Positions 39,598 through 49,906 of a stretch of 50,159 nt of DNA are shown piece after piece (the stretch's first letter is position 1; each line of letters opens with the position of its first letter). Position numbers and translations under genes: made by a program. The stretch comes from Gemmatimonadota bacterium (GTDB lineage: Bacteria > Gemmatimonadota > Gemmatimonadetes > Gemmatimonadales > Gemmatimonadaceae): NCBI GenBank assembly GCA_003136975.1, contig PLEG01000017.1, forward strand, positions 5,069-55,227, read 5' to 3'. Under the pieces are notes generated by a model that was given only the letters and a program-made list of their open reading frames with translations, was not told where the DNA came from and searched no databases.

Positions 39598-42500
39598 AAA
39601 CCCGAGACGCGATCTCGTGGATCCGGGACGAAGTCGATCCCAAGCTGCGCAATTGGGAGGAGTTCTACCGCAACCGCTGGCAGCACGACAAGATCGTGCG
39701 CTCGACGCATGGCGTGAACTGCACGGGCGGCTGCACCTGGCAGATCCACGTCAAGGACGGCATCGTCACCTGGGAAATGCAGGGACTGGATTATCCTCTG
39801 CTCGAAAGCGGCCTTCCTCCCTATGAGCCGCGTGGCTGTCAGCGCGGTATTTCCTACTCCTGGTACCTCTACAGCCCGCTGAGGGTGAAGTACCCATATG
39901 TGCGGGGCGCGTTGCTCGATCTGTGGAAGCAGGCCCGGGCTCGGCACGAGGATCCGGTCGAGGCGTGGAAGTCACTGGTGGAGAATCCCGAGTCGCGGCA
40001 GCGCTGGCAGAAGGCCCGGGGCAAAGGCGGTCTGCGCCGCGCCGACTGGGACACCATGCTGGAGTTGATCGCGGCCGCCAACATCTACACCATCAAGAAG
40101 CATGGGCCGGATCGCATTGCAGGGTTTTCACGCATTCCTGCGATGTCGATGATCAGTTACGCCAGTGGCGCCCGGATGCTGCAATTGATGGGCGGAGTGT
40201 CCCTTTCTTTCTACGACTGGTATTCCGATCTGCCTTCGGCCTCACCTGAGACCTGGGGCGAGCAAACGGATGTGCAGGAATCGGCCGACTGGTACAATGC
40301 AAAACTGCTGGCGGTGGTGGGCTCCAATCTGAACATGACCCGCACGCCCGATTGCCACTTCGCCGCAGAAGCTCGTCACAACGGCTCGAAGATGTGGGTC
40401 TTCTCGCCGGACTTCTCTCAGGTCTCGAAGTACGCCGACGAGTGGGTGGCGATCAATGCGGGACAGGACGGGGCCTGGTGGATGGCGGTGAACCACGTCC
40501 TGCTCAAGGAATTCCATCATGAAAAGAAAATCCCATATTTTCTGAACTATGCGAAACAGTACACCGATTCGCCCTACCTGGTGGAACTCACAGAACACGA
40601 CGGGAAGTGGCAGGCGGGGAAGTTGCTTCGGGCCAACCGGTTGGATGGCTACAAAGACATAGAGAACGGCGACTGGAAATTCCTCATGTGGGATGCGGCT
40701 GCGAACCGGCCGAAGATGCCGATGGGCAGCTCTGGCTTCCGTTGGGGAAAAGAGAAAGGCAAGTGGAACCTGCTGCTGAAAGACGGCGTCGATGGCTCGG
40801 CCATCGACCCCATCCTGACTTTTCTGGAGCAGAGCGATGGGGTAGTTCCCGTGGCGCTGAATGACTTCGGCGACGGGCGCACGCTCACCCGCTCTGTACC
40901 GGTACGACGTGTCAAGAGTGCGAGCGGAGAGACAGTAACCGTCACCACGGTTTACGACCTGCTGATGGCGCAGTACGGAGTGTCGCGCGGGCTGGAGGGC
41001 GAGTATCCCGCAAACTACGACGACGAGAGCCAGCCCTACACGCCTGCCTGGACCGAAAAATACACGGGCATCAGCCGGCAAGTATTGCTGCGTTTCGCTC
41101 GCGAATGGGCGAGCACGGCGGAACTCACCAACGGCAAGTGCACGGTGATCATCGGCGCCGGCATCAATCACTGGTACCACGCCAACCTGATGTATCGCTC
41201 CGCGATCCACGCCTTGATGTTCTGCGGCTGCATCGGCGTGAACGGCGGGGGATTGGCGCACTACGTCGGACAGGAAAAACTGGCGCCGGGAGAACCGTGG
41301 TCGGCGATTGCGTTTGGCCGCGACTGGTTCCCCGCGGCCCGGCTGCAGAATGCGCCTAGCTGGCACTATGTGCATACAGACCAATGGCGCTACGAGCGCG
41401 ACTTTACCGACTACCACACGGTTCCTCCTGCCAACGGCAACGGGTCGTCCTCCGCGAACCTTGCTCATGGACACACCATGGACCTGCAGGTGCGAGCGGT
41501 GCGCTCGGGATGGCTGCCGTTCTATCCGCAATTTCAGAAGAGCCCGTTGGAGGTGGTGAAAGAAGCGGAAGCCTCCGGAGCCAAGAGCGACGAAGCGGTT
41601 GTGAACTATGCAGTGGAGCAACTGAAAGACCGCAAGCTGAAGTTCTCAGTGGAAGATCCGGACGCGCCGGAGAACTGGCCGCGGATATGGTACATCTGGC
41701 GCGGCAATGCGCTTATGGCCAGCGCCAAGGGGCACGAGTATTTTCTCAAGCACTACCTGGGCACACACAACAACGCGATCTCCGATGACAACTTGGCGGA
41801 AGGCAGTGCGCGCGAGGTGGAATGGCACAAGAACGCACCCCAGGGAAAGATGGACCTGGTGGTGGACCTCAACTTCCGCATGGACACGTCCGCGCTCTAC
41901 TCGGACATCATTTTGCCCGCCGCTACCTGGTACGAGAAGGCCGACCTGAACACCACCGACATGCACAGCTTCATCCATCCGTTGTCGGCGGCCGTGCCGC
42001 CGGCCTGGGAGTCCAAGAGCGACTGGCAAATCTTCCGCGCGATCGCGAAGAAGTTCTCGGAACTGGCGGAGAAGCATTTCCCCGAGCCGGTGAAAGATCT
42101 GGTGGCCTCGCCCTTGGCGCACGATTCGGCGGCGGAGATCGCGCAGCCCGACATCAAGGACTGGCTGAGCGGAGAAGTGGAAGCCATTCCGGGCAAAACC
42201 ATGCCGGGATTGAAGGTGGTTACGCGCGATTACAAGAACCTCTATAAGCAGTACATCTCTTTCGGTCCACTGGCGCGGTCGGGCGGACTGGGAGCGCACG
42301 GCACGCACTACGGGATTGAGGACGAATACGACGCGGCCCTCAAGACGTGTCCGACGGTTGCGTGGGACGGCAAGAAGTATCCATCGCTGCTCGAAGACGA
42401 GCAGGCCTGCAACATCGTTCTGCGCTTCGCCAGCGTAACCAACGGCGAACTCGCGTATCGCTCCTACAAGGAGATGGAAGAAAAAGCGGGCGTGCCCCTG

Positions 42501-43253
42501 GTGCACCTGGCGGAGAAGAACCGCGGGGTACGACTGAGCTACAAGGACTTGCAGGCACATCCGCATCGCTTGCTCAACAGCCCCATGTGGTCTGGGCTGA
42601 CCGAGAACGGACGCGCTTACTCACCCTTCACCTACAACGTGGAGTGCCTGATGCCGTGGCGCACGCTAACCGGGCGGCAGCATTTCTATCTCGACCATCC
42701 GCTTTACATCCAGTTCGGCGAACACCTGCCGACGTACAAGCCCAAGCCGTTACCCACACAGTATGCCGACCTGAAGTTCAGCAAGGAAGTTGGGAAGACC
42801 AAGATGCTTAACTACCTGACGCCGCACGGGAAGTGGCATATCCATTCGACTTACGGCGACAACCAGCGCATGACCACGCTGTCGCGCGGGGTCGAGCCGT
42901 TCTGGATTAACGACAAGGACGCAGCCGAAATCGACATCGTGGACAACGACTGGGTCGAAGTGCACAACGACAACGGAGTCGTGGTCACGCGTGCCGCCGT
43001 CAGTGCCCGTATTCCGCGGGGCATTTGCATTCAGTATCACTCGCCGGAGCGCACTTACTCGGTGCCGACTTCACCATTGCGCGGCAACCGGCGTGCTGGC
43101 GGCCACAACAGCCTCACACGCACGCGGCTAAAGCCGAACCTGATGGCAGGCGGCTATGGACAATTCACTTTTCACTTTAATTACTGGGGCCCGACCGGAT
43201 GTAACCGCGATACGCACGTGCTGGTGCGCAAGCTGCCGGAATTGAAGTGGTAA
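39594..43253 (+). CDS. narG: Respiratory nitrate reductase alpha subunit NarG
   Basis: This catalytic Mo-bisPGD subunit has 1219 residues and reduces nitrate to nitrite. The FS0 ligands are exactly placed: His39, Cys43, Cys47 and Cys82 (H-x3-C-x3-C-x34-[15 protein letters not shown] and PRGCQRG). The conserved [20 protein letters not shown] segment follows, whose Asp near residue 208 is the expected Mo ligand, and then [13 protein letters not shown]. Other NarG blocks are [38 protein letters not shown] and [17 protein letters not shown]. There is no Tat signal, so it is the cytoplasm-facing form. The ATG overlaps the cytochrome gene by four bases. Length is close to the E. coli enzyme (1247). 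Assignment to a reductase and not a nitrite oxidoreductase rests on the narGHJI set. Confidence 0.96.
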   Translation: MKTRDAISWIRDEVDPKLRNWEEFYRNRWQHDKIVRSTHGVNCTGGCTWQIHVKDGIVTWEMQGLDYPLLESGLPPYEPRGCQRGISYSWYLYSPLRVKYPYVRGALLDLWKQARARHEDPVEAWKSLVENPESRQRWQKARGKGGLRRADWDTMLELIAAANIYTIKKHGPDRIAGFSRIPAMSMISYASGARMLQLMGGVSLSFYDWYSDLPSASPETWGEQTDVQESADWYNAKLLAVVGSNLNMTRTPDCHFAAEARHNGSKMWVFSPDFSQVSKYADEWVAINAGQDGAWWMAVNHVLLKEFHHEKKIPYFLNYAKQYTDSPYLVELTEHDGKWQAGKLLRANRLDGYKDIENGDWKFLMWDAAANRPKMPMGSSGFRWGKEKGKWNLLLKDGVDGSAIDPILTFLEQSDGVVPVALNDFGDGRTLTRSVPVRRVKSASGETVTVTTVYDLLMAQYGVSRGLEGEYPANYDDESQPYTPAWTEKYTGISRQVLLRFAREWASTAELTNGKCTVIIGAGINHWYHANLMYRSAIHALMFCGCIGVNGGGLAHYVGQEKLAPGEPWSAIAFGRDWFPAARLQNAPSWHYVHTDQWRYERDFTDYHTVPPANGNGSSSANLAHGHTMDLQVRAVRSGWLPFYPQFQKSPLEVVKEAEASGAKSDEAVVNYAVEQLKDRKLKFSVEDPDAPENWPRIWYIWRGNALMASAKGHEYFLKHYLGTHNNAISDDNLAEGSAREVEWHKNAPQGKMDLVVDLNFRMDTSALYSDIILPAATWYEKADLNTTDMHSFIHPLSAAVPPAWESKSDWQIFRAIAKKFSELAEKHFPEPVKDLVASPLAHDSAAEIAQPDIKDWLSGEVEAIPGKTMPGLKVVTRDYKNLYKQYISFGPLARSGGLGAHGTHYGIEDEYDAALKTCPTVAWDGKKYPSLLEDEQACNIVLRFASVTNGELAYRSYKEMEEKAGVPLVHLAEKNRGVRLSYKDLQAHPHRLLNSPMWSGLTENGRAYSPFTYNVECLMPWRTLTGRQHFYLDHPLYIQFGEHLPTYKPKPLPTQYADLKFSKEVGKTKMLNYLTPHGKWHIHSTYGDNQRMTTLSRGVEPFWINDKDAAEIDIVDNDWVEVHNDNGVVVTRAAVSARIPRGICIQYHSPERTYSVPTSPLRGNRRAGGHNSLTRTRLKPNLMAGGYGQFTFHFNYWGPTGCNRDTHVLVRKLPELKW

Positions 43254-43308
43254 CTGTGCGCTTCGACGAAGCAACTGAGAACCGACAACCGGGAATTGAG
43301 AACTGACC

Positions 43309-44799
43309 ATGAATGTACGCTCGCAAGTTTCGATGGTGTTTCACCTCGACAAGTGCATTGGTTGCCACACCTGCTCGATCGCCTGCAAGAACATCTGGAC
43401 CGATCGCAAAGGCACGGAATACATGTGGTGGAACAACGTGGAAACCAAGCCCGGCACGGGTTTCCCCACGCGTTGGGAAGACCAGGAGCGGTACAAAGGC
43501 GGCTGGGAAAAGAAGAATGGCGATCTTGAGCTCAAGTCCCAGAACAAGAGTAGCGCCCTGTTCAACATTTTCCACAATCCCAACCAGCCCACCCTGGACG
43601 ATTACTACGAGCCGTGGACCTACGATTACCAGAACCTGTTCAATGCTCCCGAAGGTGCGGACCAGCCCACGGCCAAGCCGATCTCCATGATCACGGGCGA
43701 GTACATCAATGTGGAAGCCGGACCGAACTGGGATGACGACCTGGGCGGGTCGCCGGTGTACGCGCAGAACGATCCGAACCTGGAGAGCCTGACACCCGAG
43801 CAGCGCGAGCAACTCTTCGCTACCGAGCGCCTGGTGTTCTTCTACTTTCCGCGCATCTGCAATCACTGTCTAAATCCGGCGTGCGTGGCGGCGTGTCCGT
43901 CGGGCGCGCTCTACAAACGCGGGGAAGACGGCATCGTGCTGATCGACCAGAAGCGCTGCCGGGGTTGGCGTGCCTGCGTGGCCGCGTGCCCGTATAAGAA
44001 GACCTATTTCAACTGGTCCACCGGAAAATCGGAGAAGTGCATCCTGTGCTATCCGCGCCTGGAAACCGGGCAAGCGCCGGCATGTTTCCACTCTTGCGTC
44101 GGACGAATTCGCTACCTCGGCGTGTTGCTCTACGACGCGGCACGAATCGAGGAAGTTGCCAAGCTGCCGGACGATCAGCTGATTGAAGGACAGCGCTCAC
44201 TCATTCTCGATCCTTTCGATCCTGAAGTGATCGCGGGGGCTCGGGCCAATGGAATACACGACTCGGTCGTCGAATCGGCGCAGAAGTCTCCCGTCTACCA
44301 GTTTGTGAAGGTCTGGAAGCTGGCGTTGCCGCCCCACCTCGAATACCGAACCTTCCCGATGCTGTTCTATGTGCCGCCGATGTCGCCGGTCATGGCAAGC
44401 AAAGAGGGCGGTGTGATCGACCATGTGTCGGGTGACCTATTCCACGATATCGAGCAGTCGCGCGTTCCCGTGGCCTATCTGGCCAAGCTGCTGGGTGCGG
44501 GCCAGGAAAACAAAGTGCGCTACGCCCTGCGCAAACAAAAAGCGGTGCGCTGGTACCGGCGCGCGTTGACCGTAGGCGACGTGACGATGGAAGTCTCCAG
44601 CCGCATGCTGGCTGAGGCGGACTGCTCGTCCGAGGAGGCTGAGGCGATCTACCGGCTCACTTCGCTCTGCACCTTTGAAGACCGCTTCGTGATTCCGCCG
44701 ATGCACCGCGAAGAAGCGATCCAGATGATGGAAGATCCGCTGGAGCACAAGGCCAGTGCGGGCTTCGGTTTTGTCAGCGGGCCACAGAGGGGAATGTGA
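43309..44799 (+). CDS. narH: Respiratory nitrate reductase beta subunit NarH
   Basis: This four-cluster electron-transfer subunit has 496 residues. The first motif is CIGCHTCSIACKNIW (Cys16, 19, 22, 26). The middle group is CNHCLNPACVAACPSG, then CRGWRACVAACPYK, in which the Trp replaces a cysteine to give the [3Fe-4S] cluster, as in E. coli NarH. The last group is CILCYPRLETGQAPACFHSC. The C-terminal part is typical (YRTFPMLFYVPPMSPVM; VIPPMHREEAIQMM). It follows narG after 55 bp with only a weak ribosome site. That gap contains a 14-base imperfect direct repeat (AACTGAGAACCGAC / AATTGAGAACTGAC). It overlaps narJ by one base. Confidence 0.96.
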   Translation: MNVRSQVSMVFHLDKCIGCHTCSIACKNIWTDRKGTEYMWWNNVETKPGTGFPTRWEDQERYKGGWEKKNGDLELKSQNKSSALFNIFHNPNQPTLDDYYEPWTYDYQNLFNAPEGADQPTAKPISMITGEYINVEAGPNWDDDLGGSPVYAQNDPNLESLTPEQREQLFATERLVFFYFPRICNHCLNPACVAACPSGALYKRGEDGIVLIDQKRCRGWRACVAACPYKKTYFNWSTGKSEKCILCYPRLETGQAPACFHSCVGRIRYLGVLLYDAARIEEVAKLPDDQLIEGQRSLILDPFDPEVIAGARANGIHDSVVESAQKSPVYQFVKVWKLALPPHLEYRTFPMLFYVPPMSPVMASKEGGVIDHVSGDLFHDIEQSRVPVAYLAKLLGAGQENKVRYALRKQKAVRWYRRALTVGDVTMEVSSRMLAEADCSSEEAEAIYRLTSLCTFEDRFVIPPMHREEAIQMMEDPLEHKASAGFGFVSGPQRGM

Positions 44800-45353
44800 T
44801 GCCGGATGCCGCCATCTACAACGCGCTGGTTGCTTTGTTGACCTATCCCGAGGCGGACTATCCGCAGCGGATTGAAGCGAGCGTGCAGGTTGCTCCGCAA
44901 GAGTGCCGCGGGCAACTGGAGGCGTTTGCGGCCCAGATGCGGGGCCTGAGAACCGACCAACTCCAGGAGCTGTTCACCCAGACGTTGGATCTCAATCCGG
45001 TGTGCTCCCTGGAATTGGGATGGCATCTGTTCGGCGAGAACTACGAACGCGGGCTGCTGATGGTCCGGATGAGAGAGGAGTTGCGGCGGCATGGGCTGGA
45101 GGAATCCACCGAACTTCCCGACCACCTTACCCACGTCTTGCGATTAGTGGAGCGGATGGAGCACGAAGCGGCCGCCGACTTCGTTGCGGCTTGTGTGCTG
45201 CCGGCGCTGGAGAAGATGCTCCAGGCCATGCGCGGCAAGGAGAATCCGTTTGAAAACCTACTGCTGGCGGTCCGGAGTTTGTTACACAGCCAGTTTCCGG
45301 AGATACCGCTGGCCTCTCCGGAGACTGAACCGTTACTCAAAGTGTTGGCTTGA
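44799..45353 (+). CDS. narJ: Nitrate reductase assembly chaperone NarJ
   Basis: This TorD/NarJ-type helical chaperone has 184 residues and helps insert the molybdenum cofactor and assemble NarGH on NarI. Typical segments are YNALVALLTYPEADYPQRIE, the central LNPVCSLELGWHLFGENYER and LPDHLTHVLRLVERMEHEAA. ATG 44799 follows AGAGGGGA and shares its first base with the narH stop (TGATG). A GTG three bases upstream is the alternative. The length matches E. coli NarJ (about 230) without the C-terminal extension. It is soluble and not part of the final complex. Confidence 0.92.
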   Translation: MPDAAIYNALVALLTYPEADYPQRIEASVQVAPQECRGQLEAFAAQMRGLRTDQLQELFTQTLDLNPVCSLELGWHLFGENYERGLLMVRMREELRRHGLEESTELPDHLTHVLRLVERMEHEAAADFVAACVLPALEKMLQAMRGKENPFENLLLAVRSLLHSQFPEIPLASPETEPLLKVLA

Positions 45354-45365
45354 AGGACCAAAGCG

Positions 45366-46088
45366 ATGACGAATCCAACCATGAACTTGCTGCTCTTCGC
45401 GATGCTGCCTTACGTGGCCCTGTTCACATTTTTCCTGGGCACGATCCTTCGCTATCGCAAGGCGCCGTTTACCTACTCCAGCTTGTCGTCGCAGTTTCTG
45501 GAAAACAACCAGCACTTCTGGGGATTGACCGCGCTCCACTACGGCATCATCGCAATCCTCTTGGGACACTTGCTGGGACTGCTGATCCCGCGCCAGATCC
45601 TGCTCTGGAACAGCCGACCGCTGAGGCTTTATGTGCTGGAGATCTTCAGCCTGGCCTTTGCCCTGATGGCGCTGGTGGGTTTCGTGGGCGTGATCGAGCG
45701 CCGCATCCGCTATCCGAAAGCTAGAACCGTGACCACCCCCGCCGATTGGATCATTGAGTCCATGCTCATACTCCAGGCGGCTGCCGGAATCTACGTGGCA
45801 ATTTTCTATCCGTGGGGAACTTCCTGGTATTCGACGTCCGCGGCCCCCTATCTGCATTCCATTTTCTTGTTCCGGCCGGACATCAGCTATCTCGTGACGA
45901 TGCCCTTCATCGTGAAGTTTCACGTGGTCAATGGCTGGCTGATTGTCGGATTCTTCCCCTTCACCCGTCTGGTGCACGCGCTGGTTGCGCCGGTGCCCTA
46001 CCTGTGGCGCAAACCTCAGTTGGTGCGCTGGTATGGGATCGGGATTCTGCCGGTGTGGCCGCGCCGGCCGAGCGGGGCGAGGGACTGA
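45366..46088 (+). CDS. narI: Nitrate reductase gamma subunit NarI
   Basis: This membrane dihaem cytochrome b has 240 residues and five helices and oxidises quinol. The four haem ligands are all present: His58 and His68 (LTALHYGIIAILLGHLLG), and His186 and His204 (VKFHVVNGWLIVGFFPFTRLVH region), equivalent to His56, His66, His187 and His205 of the E. coli protein. The loop PYLHSIFLFRPDISYL and the C-terminal PYLWRKPQLV are also typical. AAGGA lies eight bases before ATG 45366, 12 bp after narJ. It is followed four bases later by the ActA-like gene with no break, which is unusual for a nar operon. Confidence 0.95.
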   Translation: MTNPTMNLLLFAMLPYVALFTFFLGTILRYRKAPFTYSSLSSQFLENNQHFWGLTALHYGIIAILLGHLLGLLIPRQILLWNSRPLRLYVLEIFSLAFALMALVGFVGVIERRIRYPKARTVTTPADWIIESMLILQAAAGIYVAIFYPWGTSWYSTSAAPYLHSIFLFRPDISYLVTMPFIVKFHVVNGWLIVGFFPFTRLVHALVAPVPYLWRKPQLVRWYGIGILPVWPRRPSGARD

Positions 46089-46092
46089 CGGG

Positions 46093-46845
46093 ATGGCAAG
46101 GCCACAAGCAAAACCGTCGGGCATACTGCGGTACCTCGCCAGCCCATTCGTGACGCTGGTGCTTCTGACCGCGCTGGGGTTCAGCTTGCTGATCCTGGCG
46201 CCCAAGTTCAACGCGTACGCCTTGCCCGGCAATCAGCTGGGCTACGAGCCAACACAGCCGGTGGCTTTTTCCCATCGTCTGCACGCCGGCGAGTTGCAAG
46301 TGCAGTGCCTGTACTGCCACTCGGGAGCGGAGAAGAGCCGCCACGCCGGGATACCGGCCGCGAACGTCTGCATGAACTGTCATCGGTTCGTTGCCGCTCC
46401 GCTGGGAGCAATCCGAGCGGAAGACGAATTGGCGAAGAAAGAGAAGCGTGAACCCCGGCGAGTGGTTTCTCCGGAAATCCAGAAGATCTACGACGCGTTG
46501 GCGCTCAACGAAAAGATGCAACCCGACCCGGCCAAACCGACCGCCCCGATCGCTTGGATGAAGGTTCACAACCTGCCGGACTTCGTCTATTTCGACCATC
46601 GCCCACACGTCAATGCTGGAGTCGCGTGCCAGAAGTGCCACGGTCCGGTTGAGACCATGGAGCGCGTTCGCCAAGTTGAGGATTTGAGCATGGGATGGTG
46701 CGTGAATTGCCATCGCGGAGTGGATCGCGCTGGACTGGATGGCAATGGAAACTTCACCAGCGCGCCGGCTCCAGCGGCACAGGGACCGATGTCCGTGACG
46801 CATCGGGTGTATGCCTCCATCGACTGTTCCACCTGCCACTACTGA
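46093..46845 (+). CDS. actA: Alternative complex III subunit ActA, pentahaem cytochrome c
   Basis: This membrane-anchored multihaem cytochrome has 250 residues. One N-terminal helix (about 16-37, ASPFVTLVLLTALGFSLLIL) is followed by five CxxCH sites: residues 72-76, 93-97, 179-183, 203-207 and 245-249, the last ending the protein (CSTCHY). Five haems, the single anchor and the terminal CxxCHY match ActA of alternative complex III. The protein would pass electrons from the quinol-oxidising membrane part to a periplasmic acceptor. The start at 46093 is four bases after the narI stop; the open frame before it overlaps narI and is rejected. A TonB, CcmF or cytochrome maturation gene is not in the window. 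Confidence 0.92.
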   Translation: MARPQAKPSGILRYLASPFVTLVLLTALGFSLLILAPKFNAYALPGNQLGYEPTQPVAFSHRLHAGELQVQCLYCHSGAEKSRHAGIPAANVCMNCHRFVAAPLGAIRAEDELAKKEKREPRRVVSPEIQKIYDALALNEKMQPDPAKPTAPIAWMKVHNLPDFVYFDHRPHVNAGVACQKCHGPVETMERVRQVEDLSMGWCVNCHRGVDRAGLDGNGNFTSAPAPAAQGPMSVTHRVYASIDCSTCHY

Positions 46846-46855
46846 GGAGAGTTGT

Positions 46856-49800
46856 TTGAGCAAGCGAAGAACAAAGCGGTACTGGAAGAGCCTGCAAGAG
46901 CGGGATGCTGGCCCCGGCGTTCTGAAGACTCTTGCGGACGAGTTTCCGGAAGGCGGGCCGCGCCAGTTCCGCCGCCGCGATTTCCTGAAAGCGACCGGAT
47001 TCACGCTGGGAGTGGCTTTTGCTACAGGTTGCAGCCGCGCTCCTGTGCAGCGGGCAATTCCTCTACTTTCGCAACCTGAGGAAATGGTTCCCGGACGCGC
47101 GCTTTTCTATGCCTCCACGTGCGGCGGTTGCAGTGCCGGTTGCGGCTTACTCGCCAAAGTGCGGGACGGTCGGCCCATCAAGCTGGAAGGCAATCCTCAG
47201 CACCCGGTCTCGCGCGGGGGATTGTGTGCTACAGGGCAGGCGAACATTCTCGGTCTCTACGACTCGCAGCGTCTGCAGCACCCTTTGAAGGAAGGAAAGA
47301 GATCCTCCTGGGCCGAAGTTGACCGGGAGATCCAGGCTGGGCTCGCGAGTATTCGTGGTGATCGCGGAGCGGTTCGTTTCTTGAGTGGAACCATCACTAG
47401 TCCAACTACGCGCGCCACGATCCAAGAATTTCTCAACGGTTTCCCCGATGCGCGGCACATCGTTTACGACCCGCTGTCAAGTTCCGCGCTGCTCGATGCC
47501 CATGAGCAAACGCACGGCGTTCGCATCCTGCCGCAGTTTCACTTCGATAAAGCCGAAGTCATTGTCAGCTTCGATGCAGATTTTCTGGGGACGTGGATCT
47601 CGCCTGTGGGATACACCGCGGACTATCGCGCCGGACGCGATCTGGAGGCAAAGCGCGGCTCCTATCACGTACAGTTCGAACCGCGCATGAGCGTGACCGG
47701 CAGCAAGGCCGACCGGCGATTTGCGGTTGCGCCGGGAGAGATGGGTCTTCTGCTCACGCACCTGGCGCAGAGAATTGCGCGTAAAACGGGAACGGCGGTT
47801 CCTTGTGACGAGCCAGAGACTGCTTCTTCTGTCGGTGCGGCATTCCTGGATGAACTGGCGGACCGCCTTTGGCACGCGCGCGGGCGAAGCTTGATCGTGT
47901 GCGGCAGCAACGATCTACAGCAGCAGCTTCAGAGCAACTACCTCAACCACCTGCTGGGGAACTACGGCTCAACGCTCGATGTCGAGAAGCCGTCCCTGCA
48001 GGTGCAAGGAAGCGACAAAGAACTGGGCGGACTTCTCGCTGAATTGCAGGATGGCAATGTAAAGGCTCTCTTTGTCTACGGAGCGAACCCGGCCTTCGAT
48101 TTGCCGGGCGGTGACGGTCTGGCGGGGGCGCTGCGAAAGGTGCCCCTGCTGGTCAGCTTCGCGCAGCGCGTGGACGAAACCGCCGCCCTGGCGCGCTACG
48201 TTCTGCCCGAGCAACACTATCTGGAATCGTGGAATGATGCCGAGCCGGTGAGCGGGCTGGTCAGTGTGTCTCAGCCAACGATTCATCCGCTGGGGGACGC
48301 GCGATCGCTCGTGGAAACGATCGCAACCTGGAACGGAAAACCCAAGTCGGCCTATGACCTCCTGCGAGAACACTGGAAGGCAGACATCTTCCCTCGTCAG
48401 AAGAGAGAATCGAACTTCGATGCGTTCTGGGACCGCGCGGTGCACGATGGGTTTGCCGAGGTTGAACCACTTCCGATCAAGTCAAAAGAATTCAATGCGC
48501 AAGTAGCCCGGCCAATTCTGAAAGCTCCGCGGTCGGAGACAGGCGCTTTTGCCCTCGTGCTCTACCCCACCGTCGCAATGCTCGATGGCCGGAATGCATA
48601 CAACCCATGGCTGCACGAACTTCCCGACCCAATCACCAAGGTGACGTGGGACAACTACGCGTGCATCGCGCCAGCCGCTGCCCAACGGCTCGGTGTCGAG
48701 GATGGAGACGTGGTTTGCCTGGGGAGCAGCGGTGGCCAGGTGTTCGAACTTCCGGCGTACATCCAACCCGGCCAGCAGGATCAGGTTGTGGCCGTCGCTC
48801 TGGGCTATGGCAGCAAGTTGAGTGCCCGCTTCGCGAAGGTCGGGCCGCAGTGGCTCGACGCCTTAGTCAGCGTCGGAGACAACGGTGTAGTCGGCGTGAA
48901 CGCCGCTCCGCTTCTGAGATTGAGTGAAGGCGGTCTAAAATACGACGGCGTTCAGGTCAAGGTCAGCCGCACTGGTAAGCAGCGCGAGCTGGCATCTACG
49001 CAGACGCACAATACATTGACTGTTCCCAAGAAGCTCACGCCTCCGGGTAGTGGGCCCCGGCAGATCGTTCAGGAAACGACTCTGGCGAGTTTTCTGAAAG
49101 ACCCGCATGCCGGTGTGGAAGACCACGAAGAAAAAGAGGATCTGTGGCCCACGGACCATCCCTACACTGGGCCGCGCTGGGGCATGGTGATTGATCAAAA
49201 CGCCTGCACCGGTTGTTCCTCCTGCGTGATCGCCTGCCAGGTGGAGAACAACATTCCGGTCGTTGGCAGGGACGAAATTCGCCGCAACCGCGAGATGCAC
49301 TGGATACGCATTGACCGCTACTACTCGGAAACAGAATCTGGCCAGATCGAAGTTGCCTACGAGCCCCTGATGTGCCAGCAGTGTGAAAACGCGCCTTGCG
49401 AAACGGTATGCCCGGTGCTGGCAACCGTGCACAGCGAAGACGGTCTGAACCAGCAGGTCTACAACCGCTGCATTGGGACCCGCTACTGCGCCAACAACTG
49501 TCCGTACAAGGCGAGGCGCTTCAACTGGTTCAACTACGCACACGACGACCAGCTGCAGAACCTCGTTTTGAATCCCGATGTCGCAGTGCGTTCGCGCGGC
49601 GTGATGGAGAAGTGCACGTTCTGCGTACAGAGGATCCAGGAAGCCAAGATCGAAGCCAAGCGGCGGGGCGAAAGAGTTTCAGACGGCGTCGTCGAGACCG
49701 CGTGCCAGCAATCCTGTCCGGCGCGGGCGATCTTCTTCGGCGACCTGAACGACGCAAACAGCCACGTCAGCAAAATGATGGCGAACCCGCGGCGCTACCG

Positions 49801-49906
49801 TGTTCTGGAGGAACTCAACGTGCGCCCTGCCGTGGGATATCTGACCATCGTGCGCAATCGCCCCCAAGAGGGAAAAGAGGAGAGCAAGGAAGAACATCAT
49901 GGCTGA
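46856..49906 (+). CDS. actB: Alternative complex III subunit ActB, fused molybdoenzyme-like and ferredoxin domains
   Basis: This protein has 1016 residues. TTG 46856 is chosen: GAGGAGA ends five bases upstream, and the protein then opens with the family-typical KRYWKSL. A Tat motif RRRDFLKATGF (residues 39-49) and a lipobox-like ATGC (Cys59) follow. A molybdopterin-oxidoreductase-like domain covers about 80-700. Unlike typical ActB as I recall the family, it keeps C-x2-C-x3-C-x27-C (Cys89, 92, 96, 124; STCGGCSAGCGLL), enough for an extra [4Fe-4S] cluster. The C-terminal ferredoxin part (784-955) has four motifs: CTGCSSCVIACQ, CQQCENAPCETVCP, CIGTRYCANNCPYK and CTFC plus CQQSCP. It overlaps the next gene by eight bases. 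Confidence 0.92.
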   Translation: MSKRRTKRYWKSLQERDAGPGVLKTLADEFPEGGPRQFRRRDFLKATGFTLGVAFATGCSRAPVQRAIPLLSQPEEMVPGRALFYASTCGGCSAGCGLLAKVRDGRPIKLEGNPQHPVSRGGLCATGQANILGLYDSQRLQHPLKEGKRSSWAEVDREIQAGLASIRGDRGAVRFLSGTITSPTTRATIQEFLNGFPDARHIVYDPLSSSALLDAHEQTHGVRILPQFHFDKAEVIVSFDADFLGTWISPVGYTADYRAGRDLEAKRGSYHVQFEPRMSVTGSKADRRFAVAPGEMGLLLTHLAQRIARKTGTAVPCDEPETASSVGAAFLDELADRLWHARGRSLIVCGSNDLQQQLQSNYLNHLLGNYGSTLDVEKPSLQVQGSDKELGGLLAELQDGNVKALFVYGANPAFDLPGGDGLAGALRKVPLLVSFAQRVDETAALARYVLPEQHYLESWNDAEPVSGLVSVSQPTIHPLGDARSLVETIATWNGKPKSAYDLLREHWKADIFPRQKRESNFDAFWDRAVHDGFAEVEPLPIKSKEFNAQVARPILKAPRSETGAFALVLYPTVAMLDGRNAYNPWLHELPDPITKVTWDNYACIAPAAAQRLGVEDGDVVCLGSSGGQVFELPAYIQPGQQDQVVAVALGYGSKLSARFAKVGPQWLDALVSVGDNGVVGVNAAPLLRLSEGGLKYDGVQVKVSRTGKQRELASTQTHNTLTVPKKLTPPGSGPRQIVQETTLASFLKDPHAGVEDHEEKEDLWPTDHPYTGPRWGMVIDQNACTGCSSCVIACQVENNIPVVGRDEIRRNREMHWIRIDRYYSETESGQIEVAYEPLMCQQCENAPCETVCPVLATVHSEDGLNQQVYNRCIGTRYCANNCPYKARRFNWFNYAHDDQLQNLVLNPDVAVRSRGVMEKCTFCVQRIQEAKIEAKRRGERVSDGVVETACQQSCPARAIFFGDLNDANSHVSKMMANPRRYRVLEELNVRPAVGYLTIVRNRPQEGKEESKEEHHG

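Noticed and set aside
40242-41621. Long open frame of 459 codons antisense to narG
   Set aside because: It lies wholly within narG on the opposite strand, has low-complexity Arg/His/Val-rich content and no recognisable domain. It is a by-product of GC-rich codon use.
41646-42566. Second antisense frame (306 codons) inside narG
   Set aside because: Same reasoning: complete overlap with a well-supported gene and no protein-family signal.
46811-46855. ATG start for ActB inside the actA gene
   Set aside because: It lacks a ribosome site and encodes actA in another frame. TTG 46856 has GAGGAGA at proper spacing and the family-typical N terminus.
45961-47004. Antisense frame of 347 codons across narI, actA and actB
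   Set aside because: It crosses three well-supported genes and shows no domain, signal peptide or ribosome site.
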